Below, in pieces: positions 44,275 to 55,995 of a stretch of DNA of 64,000 bases (its first letter is position 1; each line of letters starts with the position of its first letter). Origin of the DNA: Aaosphaeria pasadenensis (lineage: Eukaryota > Ascomycota > Dothideomycetes > Pleosporales); the NCBI GenBank assembly GCA_022813625.1, contig JAKLMB010000031.1, forward strand, positions 310,001 through 374,000, given 5' to 3'. The position numbers and the translations under genes were made by a program. The notes beneath the pieces are model-generated. The model saw nothing but the letters and a program-made list of their open reading frames with translations, had not been told where the DNA came from and did no database searches.

Positions 44275-45928
44275 ATGAACGACATTGCGCCTGTGGCAGA
44301 CCGCCATTCGGAGAAGTCCATCTCGCAGTCCAATGACATGGAGAAGCAGACCGCGGAGACTGGGCAGCTCCAGCGGAAATTGAAGAGCAGGCATCTACAA
44401 TTCGTCGCCATTGGTAGGTTTAATATCTTTTACCAAATCATGCATTTCCTAATTCGGATCAGGTGGTACCGTTGGAACGGGTGTTTTCATCGCTTCTGGT
44501 CGATCAATCGCTACTGCTGGTCCCGTTGGCGCGCTCCTCGCATATGCCTTCGTTGGAACTCTGGTCTATTCGGTCATGATGTCCCTGGCTGAGATGGCTA
44601 CATATCTTCCCATCTCAGGTGCCTTCGCCCGCTATGCAGCCCGATTCGTCGACCCCAGCCTTGGCTTTGCTATGGGATGGATCTACTTCTTCTCCTGGGC
44701 AATCACCTATGCGCTTGAACTTACCGCCGCCGGACTGGTCATCCAATGGTGGAACTCGACTCTAAGCATTGGAATCTTCATTACCATTTTCTGGGTACCC
44801 ATCACTCTTCTCAACTTCATGCCTGTGAACTTCTTTGGAGAGGCAGAACTCTGGTTTGCCAGTATCAAGGTCGTCACACTTGTTGGTTTCATGATCTTTG
44901 CCATCTGCATCAATGCAGGTGTCGGTTCCCAAGGTTATATTGGGTTCAGGTACTGGGTTACTCCCGGAGCCTTTGCCCCTTATCTTACCGAGGGACCAAA
45001 GGCCAAATTCGTGGGCTTCTGGGCTGTGCTTGTTCAAGCTTCTTTTGCCTTCCAGGGCACGGAGCTTGTCGGTGTTGGAGCCGGCGAGAGCGCTAACCCC
45101 CGCAAGACCATGCCTTCGGCTGTTCGAAAGACATTCTGGAGCATCTTTTCTCTTTTCATGCTCACCATCTTTTTCATCGGCATTCTCGTCCCATACAACA
45201 ACGAGGATCTTCTTCTAGGCAACACCAATGCTGGATCCTCACCACTTGTCATTGCCGCCAAACTTGCAGGCGTCAAGGTTCTTCCAGACATCATTAACGC
45301 TGTCCTTTTGACAGTTGTGCTTTCTGCTGCTGCCTCCAACGTCTATTCCGGTAGCCGAATCTTGGTTGGTCTGTCGGAGGAACGCTGTGCGCCACAGATC
45401 CTTCAGAAGGTTAGCAAGCGGGGTGTTCCCTACTATGCAGTGGCATTCACATCTGCATGGGGACTCCTTGCCTACATGAACCTTTCGGACAACGGTGGCG
45501 AGGTCTTCAACTGGTTCCTTAACATCACTGCCGTTGCCGGTTTGATCGCATGGACCTGCATCTGCTTCTGCCACATCCGCTTCATGGCTGCCCTCAAGGC
45601 CCAAAACATCGATCGCGACACCTTGCCCTTCAAGTCCTGGGGTGGAAAGGTGCTCGCGTGGTACGGATTTGGCTTTTGCTTGATCGTCACTCTCACTCAG
45701 GGCTTCACAGCTTTTGTACCCTGGAGCACCGAAGATTTCTTCATTGCTTACATTAGTTTGATCCTGTTCGTCGTCATGTATGCTGGTCATAAGCTCTGGA
45801 CTCGATCCAGCTTCGTCAAGATGGCTGAGGCCGATCTCCTGACTGGTCGCTTCGAAGATGTTGAGACGGAGACCTGGGAGGAGAGCTCTCGCAGTCAGTG
45901 GAGGAAGGCTGTCGACTACGTTTTTTAA
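44275..45928 (+). CDS. Amino-acid permease (APC superfamily, fungal YAT type)
   Basis: Two exons: 44275-44413 and 44463-45928 (534 aa). After a polar cytoplasmic tail comes the signature of helix 1, FVAIGGTVGTGVFIASGRS, split by the intron inside IGG. SLAEMATYLPISGAFARYAARFVDPSLGFAMGW is the strongly conserved region after helix 2-3 in fungal amino-acid permeases. NFFGEAELWFASIKV, FQGTELVGVGAGESANPRKTMPSAVRK and SGSRILVGLSEERCAPQ are further family blocks. Twelve membrane helices are expected, in the plasma membrane, with proton symport. Substrate range cannot be read from sequence. The C-tail EDVETETWEESSRSQWRK is a normal length. Confidence 0.94.
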
Positions 45929-47091
45929 GTGTTGAGCGTTGAGAATCATGGTTAGGAGAAAAAAGTGCTTTTACCGTTTTGCATAGCAGCGTAGCATGAT
46001 GGCATGGGTTTGGCGTTTCGTTCATTACGTTTTCTTTTCTCGGCGGAGGAGCGCTATACCATTTCAACTCATTTAGAACTATACTAATACAAAAGAGAAA
46101 TAATTACTGAATACCTCAACTTGTCTCCTCTTCTGCTTCGTGACTGAGATTGCTTTCGCGAAGGTGGTGACGAAGTGTCAATGTCTCTGTCCTTCCTGAC
46201 CAAGTGTTCTACTTGCCATGCCAACTAACCAATCCAACCGCCTACGATATCCTGACTCTTGACCGACATCATAGTCATCTCATCTTCATATTTAATATAT
46301 TTCGTATGAATAGCGAGCATACTGTGGTATCAGTTCATCATGTCATATTCACCAAAGCCATCGATCGCGCCCAGACCCTCCAGCGGTCAAGCGGTTCGGG
46401 TGGGAAAAAGGGATTCCATCGCGCCTTGGATCAACCGAGGCTCAATTGATCCAAGCGAAGGGGGAACTTTTGTCTAGCAGTAAGATGCGAAGATTAAAGT
46501 TGAATATTGACTGGCTTTGGCGGGGTTTAATGGCTGTCAAATATACCCCCAATGATGTAAAAGTCTGGTGTGTTTGGTGATGCAGCCTTACCACGGAGCA
46601 GAGGCTTGGACGATGGTGACGTCGATCTCAACGGAAGCGAGCGTGACTGTGCATGCAGAAAGGGGGAGTAATTTCGAGGGACATCGGGAAATCGACAGGA
46701 CAATGTCAAGGGGGATGGACTTAAGAGACGTGACGAGGGCGCAGTGTGGCTCAAGCGGAAGGTTTGAAGGGGGGAGGCGGCAACGTTAGAAACTTGTTGC
46801 GAACCTAGTCACCAACATCCCAGCATCAACATCAACACCTCCCAGTCAATCAATGTGCTATCGAGGAACTACCACAACGAAAGAGATAGACCCCAATTCG
46901 CCAAAATAAAAAGAATTCGCATCAGGTTTACAGACGGGCATACCGAATAATGACATGCGAATCGGCTTGCAGAGCGATGTTACGCAGACAGCGTTGAACC
47001 ATTGAGTGGCATTGGAAACCTTCCGTCCTGCAGCCTATAAGCTTTTATCCCTGTTCTATATCTCTCCTTAGTCTTTTCGACTTTCTGCGTT
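45929..47091. other. Intergenic region
   Basis: 3' of the permease. No coding signal or repeat of note. Confidence 0.5.
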
Positions 47092-48200
47092 TATGGAACC
47101 TCATTCGTCATCTTTTCCAACTTTAGCTTCAACGTCGCCAACGTCGCCTCCACGTTTTCAACGCTTTCTGGTGATCGGCACACCTGTCATATCCCGCCTT
47201 CCCCAACTCCTTCCCGCTGTCCGCAAGCCACAACGGACAGTGGGACAAAAGGAGACGATGGCATTTGGTCGCCACTTGGAAAAGCCATTGTACACATCTA
47301 GGTTCTTCACCGAGCATCCATGGCAATGAGGAGACACAACTATTGAGAAGTAGTCCATGTACAGCCTCCTCTTCGTCCACAACCGTATTGTCAGATGCAG
47401 GGCCTAAACCCGAATCACAGGCCTGGCCACATATGCATGCTTCTCTTGATTCGCACATGCATTTGGGTCATGGCATTGTTGCGGATATCTCCAGTGCAAA
47501 GAACAAGGGGTTTCCATGCCGTCAACCAGGTTGAACACCCCCGCATGTTTATTGAGGGGGCAAACGCGCGCTTTGGCAGGACTTGCCATGCTGCTCTTAG
47601 AAATGAAAGTCAGGCTAGTGTACGAAGCGACGTCACCTGTTGTTCCATGTTGAAGGTTCGACAAGCCAGGAGATGTTGCAAAGCACTCACAGAATCGTGA
47701 TACTCAAGTCGTACTGATGATGCATTTTTGTTTTGACCATCGCAAATATCATCAAGAAACGCATTACCCAACAAGCTCCAATTGTAGAACGCCAGCACAT
47801 ATTCTATTCTTGATAGCCTATCAAGTGGCACATTTTTCAGACTATTCGACCATGCATCTTGCCATCATCATATCACTGCCTGCTCCGGCCATTTCCCCGA
47901 CAACTGATCTACAGAACAATTACACTCTTGCCAATACCTCCTTGTTCCTGGCAACTTGAACCGTGCTCGTTTCAACTGGCCTCACACTTCGTAGCCAAGG
48001 CCTGCCCCATAATCTTGCCGATCTCAGGGAGCATTGAAGCTGATATATCGTGATCGACATCATAGACACAGGGGTCTGCTAGGGGAATGGGAAAGTCGGA
48101 TCTTGGAATTGCCTCCACCAGTGCAACTTTAACCCATGCTAGACGTGCCTTGAAGATACTAACCTGGCGATCATGCTCTAACTAGGGAGTTCGTGATGAC
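47092..48200 (-). pseudogene. Possible decayed or multi-exon gene (unrecognised)
   Basis: On the minus strand several coding-like blocks follow one another in changing frames. One block near 48160-47970 reads RLAWVKVALVEAIPRSDFPI and then PEIGKIMGQALATK. A Cys-rich block lies near 47460-47160 (CMCESREACICGQAC, later CHRLLLSHCPLW). A C-terminal coiled-coil-like ESVENVEATLATLKLKLEKM ends at a stop near 47092. Some changes of frame lack a good splice site and a stop interrupts the Cys-rich block. The pattern distantly recalls the C-terminal part of fungal C6-zinc regulators, but I saw no zinc cluster and do not trust that. It may be a relic or a real gene with introns I could not place. Confidence 0.3.
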
Positions 48201-48314
48201 GAAGGTGAAGCAATTGGCATGGAAAGGGAGAACCTGGTGTATGTTCGCCTTGCTCAACGTAACCCCTTTGACAATCTGGGGGAAATGATAGAGCAACTTA
48301 GAGCAACGGAGAGG

Positions 48315-48320
48315 TATAAA
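48315..48320 (+). promoter_or_regulatory. TATA box of the hydrophobin gene
   Basis: TATAAA about 150 bp upstream of the ATG at 48472, followed by a CT/CA-rich leader. Confidence 0.5.
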
Positions 48321-48471
48321 GAGGACCACAATTTCCTGAAGGAAAGCTCTCATCATCAGCATCTCAGTTTCAACATCTCCAACACTATCTACTACTCTTC
48401 ATCACTTCAGACTTCCTCCCTCAACCCACACTTTCCACTCCCAAACAAACAACCAATACCCAACCATCAAA

Positions 48472-48851
48472 ATGCAGTTCGCCGCCATCCTCGCTTTCGC
48501 CGCTACCGCTCTTGCCATGCCCCATGGCGCATCAGTCCTCGATGAGCGCCAACTCGTCCCTCTCTGCAGCTCCGGCACTGCCCAATGCTGCGCTACCGAT
48601 GTCTTGAACCTCGCTGACCTCGATTGCCACGTCCGTATGTTCCCTCCATCACTCCCCTTCCATTCTTTTCTTACCACTAACAAAATTCCACAGCCGCCGT
48701 CACCCCCACCTCCATCAACAACTTCATCGACACCTGCTCCGCCGAGGGCCAGCAAGCCAAGTGCTGCCTGCTCCCCATCCTCGGCCAGGCCCTCATCTGC
48801 TCCGACGTCAACCGCCAGCCTGAGGCCGTTGCTCCCTCTGCCGCCGCTTAA
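48472..48851 (+). CDS. Class II hydrophobin
   Basis: Two exons: 48472-48634 and 48694-48851 (106 aa). Signal peptide about 1-15, then a short pro-segment with ERQ. Eight cysteines lie at 32, 39-40, 52, 69, 78-79 and 90, giving C-x6-CC-x11-C-x16-C-x8-CC-x10-C. The last spacings and CCATDVLNLADLDC and CCLLPILGQALIC are class II hallmarks. The first spacing (x6) is shorter than in the well-known members. Hydrophobins self-assemble at air-water interfaces and coat hyphae and spores. The intron lies after the fourth Cys, and the splice was fixed by the required x16 spacing. Confidence 0.93.
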
Positions 48852-51454
48852 ATTGCGCGCACATTCTCTCCTGGAATATTGGACATGCATACATATGTAA
48901 TAGTATAATGGCGTTGAATTCGCCCACTCAGTGCTTGCTTGGAGTCAACCATGTTTTACTTTGTTTTGGACGGGAGGACGGGGACGTGATTGGATAGTAC
49001 GATGATGTTAAGCTTCAATGATAATCTTTTATGTGTACAATTCGATTCCCACTTTGGTGATATTTACTGTTTGTGATAGCTTTGGCTGAAGTTCAAAGGT
49101 TGATTGATGCTGCGTCGCTGCTTTAATTGCACGGTGTAACCACTTCAAGACGATTAATTCAATTGTGTTCAGTTCAAGGTTTCCATAGCCACGGGTCTGA
49201 ACAGGATCAATGGACGTGGAACCGATCAATATCATCGCGCTGTGCAGGTTTTTCGTCATATAAAGCAATTGGGACGCGGGTTGAGATATACATCGTTTAT
49301 TTGCCAAGTGTCACGAGAAAGGTACCACAACACTTCCAATGAAGAGTCCAGAATTGTACACATAGAGGGCCATGGCGCCTGTGTATAACGCAGATGGAAC
49401 GAACTGTGTAACCTTTCGAAATTGTATCATACGGTGTCACTGACTATTGTGAATCATCTGTTGCAATCAATCGTGGATCATTTCAGTTGGGTCATATGTT
49501 TCTCTTGAAAGAACTTGGAACTTATTGGACTCATGTAACTTACTCAGATAAGCGAACGGATGTACGATGCGTAATTCTTTCCCATGGTCTCCCATCTAAG
49601 TTGCAATGTCTTGAAAAACGAAACTAAGATCCCCACCAATCATCCCATATCCCTTTGTCTCTTCGAACCAAACCACGCAATCGGGCCGACAAGTCTACCG
49701 TCCCAAAACCTACCACAACTGAAAGTACTGATGATTCTTGTGAACTATGATCTATTAATGTCTCACACTACCCCGTACTCCCCTCCACAACTTGGTTGGT
49801 ATCATTCCATACTGTTCAACAGTGCTCCGATCGTTTGCTTCAAAGCTTCTTAGATCCACTCCGTAGGCACCGCATCATAGACTCAGCCACCGTTCCACAG
49901 ATCTCAACCGCCCTTCACAGCTATCTATCTTGATATGTTCATCCCAAGGACCGATTCCAGCCTCAATCGTTCCAGACTTCCCTCCCTTCCACCAAGGGCG
50001 GAACTTGGAAAGCTATGTATTGTCTCAACCGCGCGACGAACGCAGATAAACAGACACCAAGCGGCCAAAAGGCTAACAAGAATGCTCCACGGAAAATGCC
50101 GCTCCCGACGCCTAGGTGAAAGCTACTTATCAGGCGTCATGTCTAAGCTAAGCTCTGTAGCTAGGTGTGTTACACGAAGAACGGTACTGTACCCCGCAAC
50201 AACAGACTCGCCGAGTATGGTAAGGAAGTCAGATAGCTGAACATCTTCCAAAAAGTGTGTCGCCACCTAGTTAGCCCGTCCGCTCTCATATTCCCTTCTC
50301 ATCGATGAGCAGTGGATGCACTAATTGTAGTACGCCATATCAGCCAGCACACAGGTAATGCAAGAACGATCATGCGAACACATATGTCTCATATCAATTG
50401 ACAACGACATCTCAAACCGCGACTCCATCAGCCAACACCCTCTCTTTCGCGTTTCGGCGTCGCCCGTCCAGACCGATACGGTCCATCACTCCCAACTAGA
50501 GCCTCATCGCCTCGCTCGAAGCCTCGCTTTGAGCCTTGATACGGTGAACCACAGATTATTTACGAGGCACATTGAGCTCGGTGGTCATCAATGTAAATCA
50601 CGTTCGCCCAACCCCCACGTGCTGTGTGGCTAGTGGGCTGTGCCTCAGCCTCAGCCTCACCAAGCGAGCGCCACAATTCACCGCTTCCTTCATACCGGTA
50701 GTTGCCAGATCAGATTACCGGTCACGACAGCGTGGTTTTTGCCAAGCAGGCTGCTGGATTAATTCTTTTCGGGATTCGATGGATTCGCTGTGAAGTTGCG
50801 TTGTGATGATGTTGTTGTTTGTGCGATGATGATCGGTGTGGGATTGAGTTGGTGATCGGTGTGCGCGAGTGGAAACTTGGAATTGTATGTGAGGCATGAC
50901 GTCGGGTTTTGTGTAACATTCAACGTCACTATGCTTCCCCGATGGCTGTAAGTGTCAAGATTTGATTGGAATTGTTGATGAAGATGAAAGTGATGGTGAT
51001 GATGATGATGAAATTATTGAAGATTGATGCATAGGTGGATGCATCTTGATATACGTTGATAATGATACTAATACAAAATACTAATAACACAACAATACAA
51101 TGAGGACATTCGCCGGTCCAGTGATATATCCCAAAACGCTAGAAAAGGCTGGAATCATGCCTGTGAATAGTAGTTATACAAGAGGAATACAGAGTAACGA
51201 CGTCTAGGCTCGATGAATCGAAAAGTCATTATCGTCTTGAAGAAAACAAAAAGAAATACCCAAGGAAACTCCATAATGTGCCCAGTGTGTAGGGGCATAT
51301 ATCTCCAAACGCTCAGAAAGCCCCCGACCCTGATTCCGTAAAAGCATGTTGATAGTCGTACAATTCGTTGAAAGTGCCGCGCCGTCCCATCAAACGTGGG
51401 ACTGGTATGCTCGCTCGCCCGCTCGTAGTCGTAGCAGAGAAGAAGATGAGATTT
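48852..51454. other. Intergenic region, 2.6 kb
   Basis: Between the 3' ends of the hydrophobin and the Gly/Lys-repeat protein. Short frames have no motif. A GAT trinucleotide run lies near 50992-51011. No gene recognised. Confidence 0.5.
50992..51011. repeat. GAT-type microsatellite
   Basis: Short run of GAT/GATG units in non-coding DNA. Confidence 0.75.
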
Positions 51455-51910
51455 CTAACCCCAAAGTCTGACGATCTCCATAACACCGAGGCCCAGAGCA
51501 CCGGCCTGGAGTATACGGTTTGGCTCGAATCCCATCGTTGCGGCGGATTCAGTTCCGTTCTTAGAACCTCCCTTCGCGATCTTCCCGCCCTTGGACTTGG
51601 ATTTCGACTTTCCACCCTTGCCACCCCCGCTCTTACCACCTCCGCCCTTACCACCTCCACCTTTGGGGTCGCGAGGGAGGTTGACGCCTGCGGTACTGGC
51701 TTCAAAGTCTGGGGATGCGATGCGCGCTTCTAGTGCAGCTATGCGGGCACTTAGCGCCTCGACTGAGGAATCGGAGTCGAGAACGATGGGAGCAGTTGAT
51801 GCTGGCTCGGCAACGGGTGCGGGTGCTGCTGCTGCTTCGGGCTGTGCGACTGGAGCTGGGCTTGCGAGCACAGTTGATGCGAGTAGGAGTGTGACGGCTG
51901 CGAATCTCAT
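51455..51910 (-). CDS. Small secreted Gly/Lys-repeat protein of unknown function
   Basis: 151 aa, one exon. A signal peptide (1-16, VLAS cut) leads to an Ala/Pro-rich segment (about 17-40), a short helix with coiled-coil character (VEALSARIAALEARIA) and then a strongly basic tandem stretch at 82-118 built of GGGK and SK units. A hydrophobic C-terminal segment (NRILQAGALGLGVMEIVRLW) ends the protein. The start at 51910 was chosen because it opens the signal peptide; the frame continues upstream to 52012. A TATAAAA (51970-51976) lies 60 bp upstream. The basic repeat could bind anionic polymers or nucleic acid; this is a guess. No family recognised. Confidence 0.75.
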   Translation of the reverse strand: MRFAAVTLLLASTVLASPAPVAQPEAAAAPAPVAEPASTAPIVLDSDSSVEALSARIAALEARIASPDFEASTAGVNLPRDPKGGGGKGGGGKSGGGKGGKSKSKSKGGKIAKGGSKNGTESAATMGFEPNRILQAGALGLGVMEIVRLWG

Positions 51911-51969
51911 AATGGACAAGATTCGTATGGATGTGTGTGTGGATGAGGTGTGGAGATGTCGCAGTATGG

Positions 51970-51976
51970 TTTTATA
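51970..51976 (-). promoter_or_regulatory. TATA box of the Gly/Lys-repeat protein gene
   Basis: TATAAAA on the minus strand, 60 bp upstream of the ATG at 51910. Confidence 0.55.
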
Positions 51977-52927
51977 TTGAGGTTGTGGATATGAATGGAC
52001 TTTGTATATCAATACTCAAGTCCAAAGTGGAGTTTGTTGTGGTTGTTTGTTTGATGATGATGATAATAGAGACAATAGATGCGAACCGTAGGACAATATA
52101 TATGTTAAATCCTCGACATAATACTGCAGCCCATGACCTCAATATGGCGGACCATCCTTGCATGCTGTGTTCTGCCTGCTTTACAGCCCTGCGGGAACGG
52201 CGCAAGGTGACCTAGTGGTGAGGCCCTGCATCGCCAACAAACGCCAGTAAGGCCAGGAAACCCCCCGCGCCAGGCTTCGATGGTTCTTCCACCATCATTT
52301 GGTCCTGCCAAATGACGTTCAAAGGATTCCGCCAGCCAAGTCTAGTAGTGACCGACAGCGGGCTGTGTCGTAGCACTCTCCAAGCAGCCTTGGCGGTGAG
52401 AGTCCGCCGTTCAATGAGCTGAGGCTGCTGGAGCTGATCGTCCCCCTGCACGGACCCGCGCTCGCGAGATGTCGACCCTGAAGGGAATTTCTGAATGATC
52501 CTACAATGTCAGGCTGTCATCTCATTGTTCTGTTACGGTGTAGTGTGGTGGGTAGTGAAATGTGTATGTAGTGTAGTGCAAGTGTGAAGTGCCAGAGTGT
52601 GTGGGGGAGGGGTGGTCCTTCGGGCTCCCCCGTTCGTATTCCTCGCTCCCTTTTCCCAGCAGCACAGCCAACACAGCCAACCACCTGGCTTAGTTCCTGG
52701 TGCCACTTAATCATCCAGGCAATCATGAAGCTTTTCCTCGCCAATTTTGTTTCCTCTTTGGGAGAATTCAAGAGCGCATCGTTTCGGTCGGGTACTGTTT
52801 TGTCTGTACCTATTGCGCGATTGCCACTCAGCGTCATATTTGTATGAGAGGCTGATTAGGCGTGCCATCGTCGGTCTCCTACCTGCGCATCGCATTTGTT
52901 CATCGCATTTTACCTTCCCTTTTGCTG
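51977..52927. other. Intergenic region
   Basis: Between the Gly/Lys-repeat gene and the 3' end of the PTH11-like gene. No gene supported. Confidence 0.5.
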
Positions 52928-54358
52928 TTAAACTTTCTGCGAAAGTGATGTCGTTTCTTTCCTTTCTGAGACGCTTATGGTAGATTCTTCGAGCGTAAAA
53001 TCCTCTTCGATCGTGATGTTGTCCAATCTCGTTCCGGATCGCTGTTTATTGTTATTGTTGTTATTATTCCTTCTCTGGTAATTGAGGCTTTGCAATGGGG
53101 ACCTCGATGACGCCGAACGATCTGTTCTTAAAATTGCAGGGAAAAGCTTGACTGCCAGTGGTCGCAGCGGAGGTATCGAGACGCAGATAATGCCCAGACT
53201 GCATTCTATGATCGATAAATTTAGGCACGTCACACACTGATCTGTATCAAGACAAAATCCATCATTGTCAGTTCCTTGATTCCAACTTGAAACGTTCAAA
53301 ACATTGTGAATGGAGGAGCTTGTATGTACTTACACGTCACATCCATACTGCGCAATGTATGCAATTTGGAGATCCTTAGGATCCCCGCGATACAGGCCCT
53401 GCATCGACGTCAGAGATGGTTGGCCTAACGAATTACATCTTCACTGCCTTACCCTGCACCACCGCCAAACAGCACGCATAGAATGATACGCTGTTTCAGT
53501 GGCATATTGAGTTTCCAGAGGTACGGACACGGCATTGCGCACAGTATGATGTCGGTAACAACAGAGATGGAAGAGCTGACGTAGAGGTAATTGACAAAGT
53601 CGATGCATCTTCGCCGTGGTTCAGTAAAGTCCCATGCGCCAGACACCGGCCGGCATTGGAAGATTGTGACAAAGATTCCTAAGTGGCATGCTTCAGTAGC
53701 TGGCATCCATCCGGAGGCTGGATGATTGCTTACCAGTGAGCCACAGACCGATGATGAGTCCAGCAGTTACGTGCATCGATATGCGAAATTTGCGGTCTTG
53801 GACGAATCGAAGGTATGATGCGATGATCGCGATCTTTGTGGATGCGATCGCGCACGCATACAATACTTGACATACATAGAGCAGCTACTGTTGTCAACGA
53901 CCGTCAATGCTCCCATATTTCATTGAACCCCAACCTGAATGCAGCTTTTCACCAAATCAAAGATGTGCTCCGGGGGTAGCAGGAATATATGCGTCCCAAG
54001 TCCACGGCCAGTTGCTGTCAGAGGTCAGTATTGAATATTGCGCTCACCTCCTTGAGACTTGCCTCCGATACACACAGCCGCAAGCGCAATCGTGAATGCA
54101 GACGCAATGATGATCAGAACTACATGAGCAAGTTAGTATCGCTGTACTGGAGACCATAGTATTCGAATGCTCACAATCATCTAAGAACATCTTTCGAACC
54201 ATCAAAACCCGCACCGCAATCCGCGCGGTGACAAATGCCCCCACGAGCGCGATCAGGGTAGCGTTCGCCGTCAGCACTGCACCTACATTTGAGCTGCGAT
54301 CGTTGAAGTCGAACTGGCTCGTGTCGACCGAAATGCCTCCAAACATCACCTCAGGCAT
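52928..54358 (-). CDS. PTH11-like integral membrane protein (fungal rhodopsin-domain family)
   Basis: Seven exons: 54358-54175, 54119-54048, 54014-53953, 53884-53734, 53678-53453, 53398-53334 and 53241-52928 (357 aa). All joints keep frame with GT..AG introns. The family layout is clear: helix 1 VLTANATLIALVGAFVTARI, then RKMFLDDFLIIIASAFTIAL, TGRGLGTHIF, LLYVCQVLYACAIASTKIAI, SYLRFVQDRKFR, FQCRPVSGAWDF, CIDFVNYLYVSSSISVVTDI, CPYLWKLNMPLKQRIIL, ACIAGILRISKLHTLRSMDV and the last helix block IECSLGIICVSIPPLRPLA. Such proteins are seven-TM receptors or receptor-like proteins; the best-known member, Magnaporthe PTH11, senses surface cues. No CFEM domain precedes helix 1. An ATG 15 codons upstream (54403) is possible. 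The tail is Asn- and Ser-rich. Confidence 0.88.
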
Positions 54359-55436
54359 GATTGTATCTGCATGCAGCGTTGTAGTGTGGTGTTCTTCCAC
54401 CATCGTAGGAGGTTTTCTGAGATCTCAGGGACGACTGACGCGTCCATCATCAGGTGCTTCGTAACACAGTTGAACAGGCACAGTGCAGACATGTTATCTA
54501 AGTAGTTATCCATTGGGTCGTGTAGGTGCAAGCAGCCACTTCCGTGCAATCCAGGAGAATATTGGTCGCACAAAGACGCTGCCGGCGACGCACTGCTATA
54601 GCGGTCACACCTGTGGTGTGCACCACATCGGGACTGTGGCGCCTTCTGATTTGCACATTACCCGCCAGCCAAAAGACAAGACACACGCAGTGGCACACTC
54701 TTCTAGAGAATGCTGCATAGTGGGAGTGTGCGCCTCCAATATTTGGCATGCGATGTGAATGGCCTTCAAGCGAAGAGTAGGATTTTTTCGAGCCGGTTGT
54801 TGTTTTCATCGTTGGTTCGCTGACAATGGAAATCCACCGTCGAGCAATCTATTACTATGGAGGACGTATCATTACGAGAAGCTGCGGCCTCATAAAATCC
54901 AAATTCAGCGATTGGCGGTGGTGTATCTCAGCTGGAGTTTTGTGACGCGAAAATGTCGAGGTGATACGGAGTAATTGGGCATCTCGCGGATCGGCATCGG
55001 CTCCACTCATTATCCAGGAACATACATAATGTCCCCCAGAAATCACCTATCACAATCATTGCCATTTCTCTTGTGCGCATTCACGTTCCGTACTCGTACG
55101 ATTCATTAATATTGCACACAGTGCGACAGATCACTTTCGTGTCTGCTGGTAGCATTAATTGCTTATGCCAGTCAAGTAATCATAGAATCCTGAACCGGAT
55201 TGGTAGTTTACTATGTGAGGTTATAACGCCCAGTATAGCAACCTATTACGACACACCATTTCTATGTAAGTCACTTTAGAAACCTATCCCAGGAAACTTT
55301 TTATAGTTGCTAACACAACGGTATAGCATAGATCCATCAAAAATGGAAGAAATGTATCTCGAGGGAAGAATTGGTATGAACGTCCGTAGACCTGAAAATG
55401 TACACTAAATGCCACAACCGGGGATCTCTCTAATCT
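54359..55436. other. Intergenic region
   Basis: Upstream of the PTH11-like gene and 3' of the cysteine-rich gene. Nothing coding seen. Confidence 0.5.
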
Positions 55437-55995
55437 CTATGCGGATTCCTTCTCCTCGCTGCAAACATCCTTCGACTCAGCCTTGCACTCCAGTGCACTG
55501 CAGGGAGGCGACTCGGCCTTGATAGCTTCGCAGAGATCAGGTCGCTTCAAGCACTCGTAACCCTCCTGGCGGTAGAGGAACTCTTTTCTGACGCTGTTGA
55601 TTCCAAAATATTAGCACTATCCCACGCATACGGAGACAGGTCATGGTGAAACAAGGGACTTACCAAGTGCTGTTGTCTGCCTCAGGACAGTACGTAACGT
55701 TTGCGCCCCTCTCGTATCCCCAGCTCCATTCGACGAACGGCACAAACTCCGAGTCGGCAGAAGTCGCATTCGCGCATTCGACCGTGTTGGCGCTATAGGT
55801 TCCGTTCACAGTGCATACTTCCGCACCCTCGCTATTCAGGATCTGCCAGCTTCCACTGTCTGGGACCTCGTCCGGAGCGCCTGTTACCCAGAGCTCCTGC
55901 AGAGTTCCCTTAATGTCGAAGCAGTCGGCCGCGGCGTAGGGGGCGGCGTACGCAGCAATGAGCGCGCCGAAAGCGAGAGATTTGACAGAAGGCAT
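55437..55995 (-). CDS. Small secreted cysteine-rich protein
   Basis: Two exons: 55995-55664 and 55593-55437 (162 aa). The signal peptide spans about 1-23 (LAFGALIAAYAAPYAAA). The mature part has ten cysteines (DCFDI, EVCTV, VECANA, TYCPE, STCVRK, YECLK, DLCEA, PPCSA, LECKA, DVCSE), enough for five disulphides. The Cys at the exon junction is formed by TG|C, which supports the splice. The tail is acidic. N-glycosylation sites (NGTYS, NATSA, NVTYC, NST) occur. I do not recognise the family. Size, secretion and Cys content are those of candidate effectors or wall proteins; a role in interaction with a host is only inference. Confidence 0.82.

Noticed and set aside
48402..48890. 162-aa minus-strand frame over the hydrophobin
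   Set aside because: Antisense shadow. The cysteine pattern proves that the plus strand is coding.
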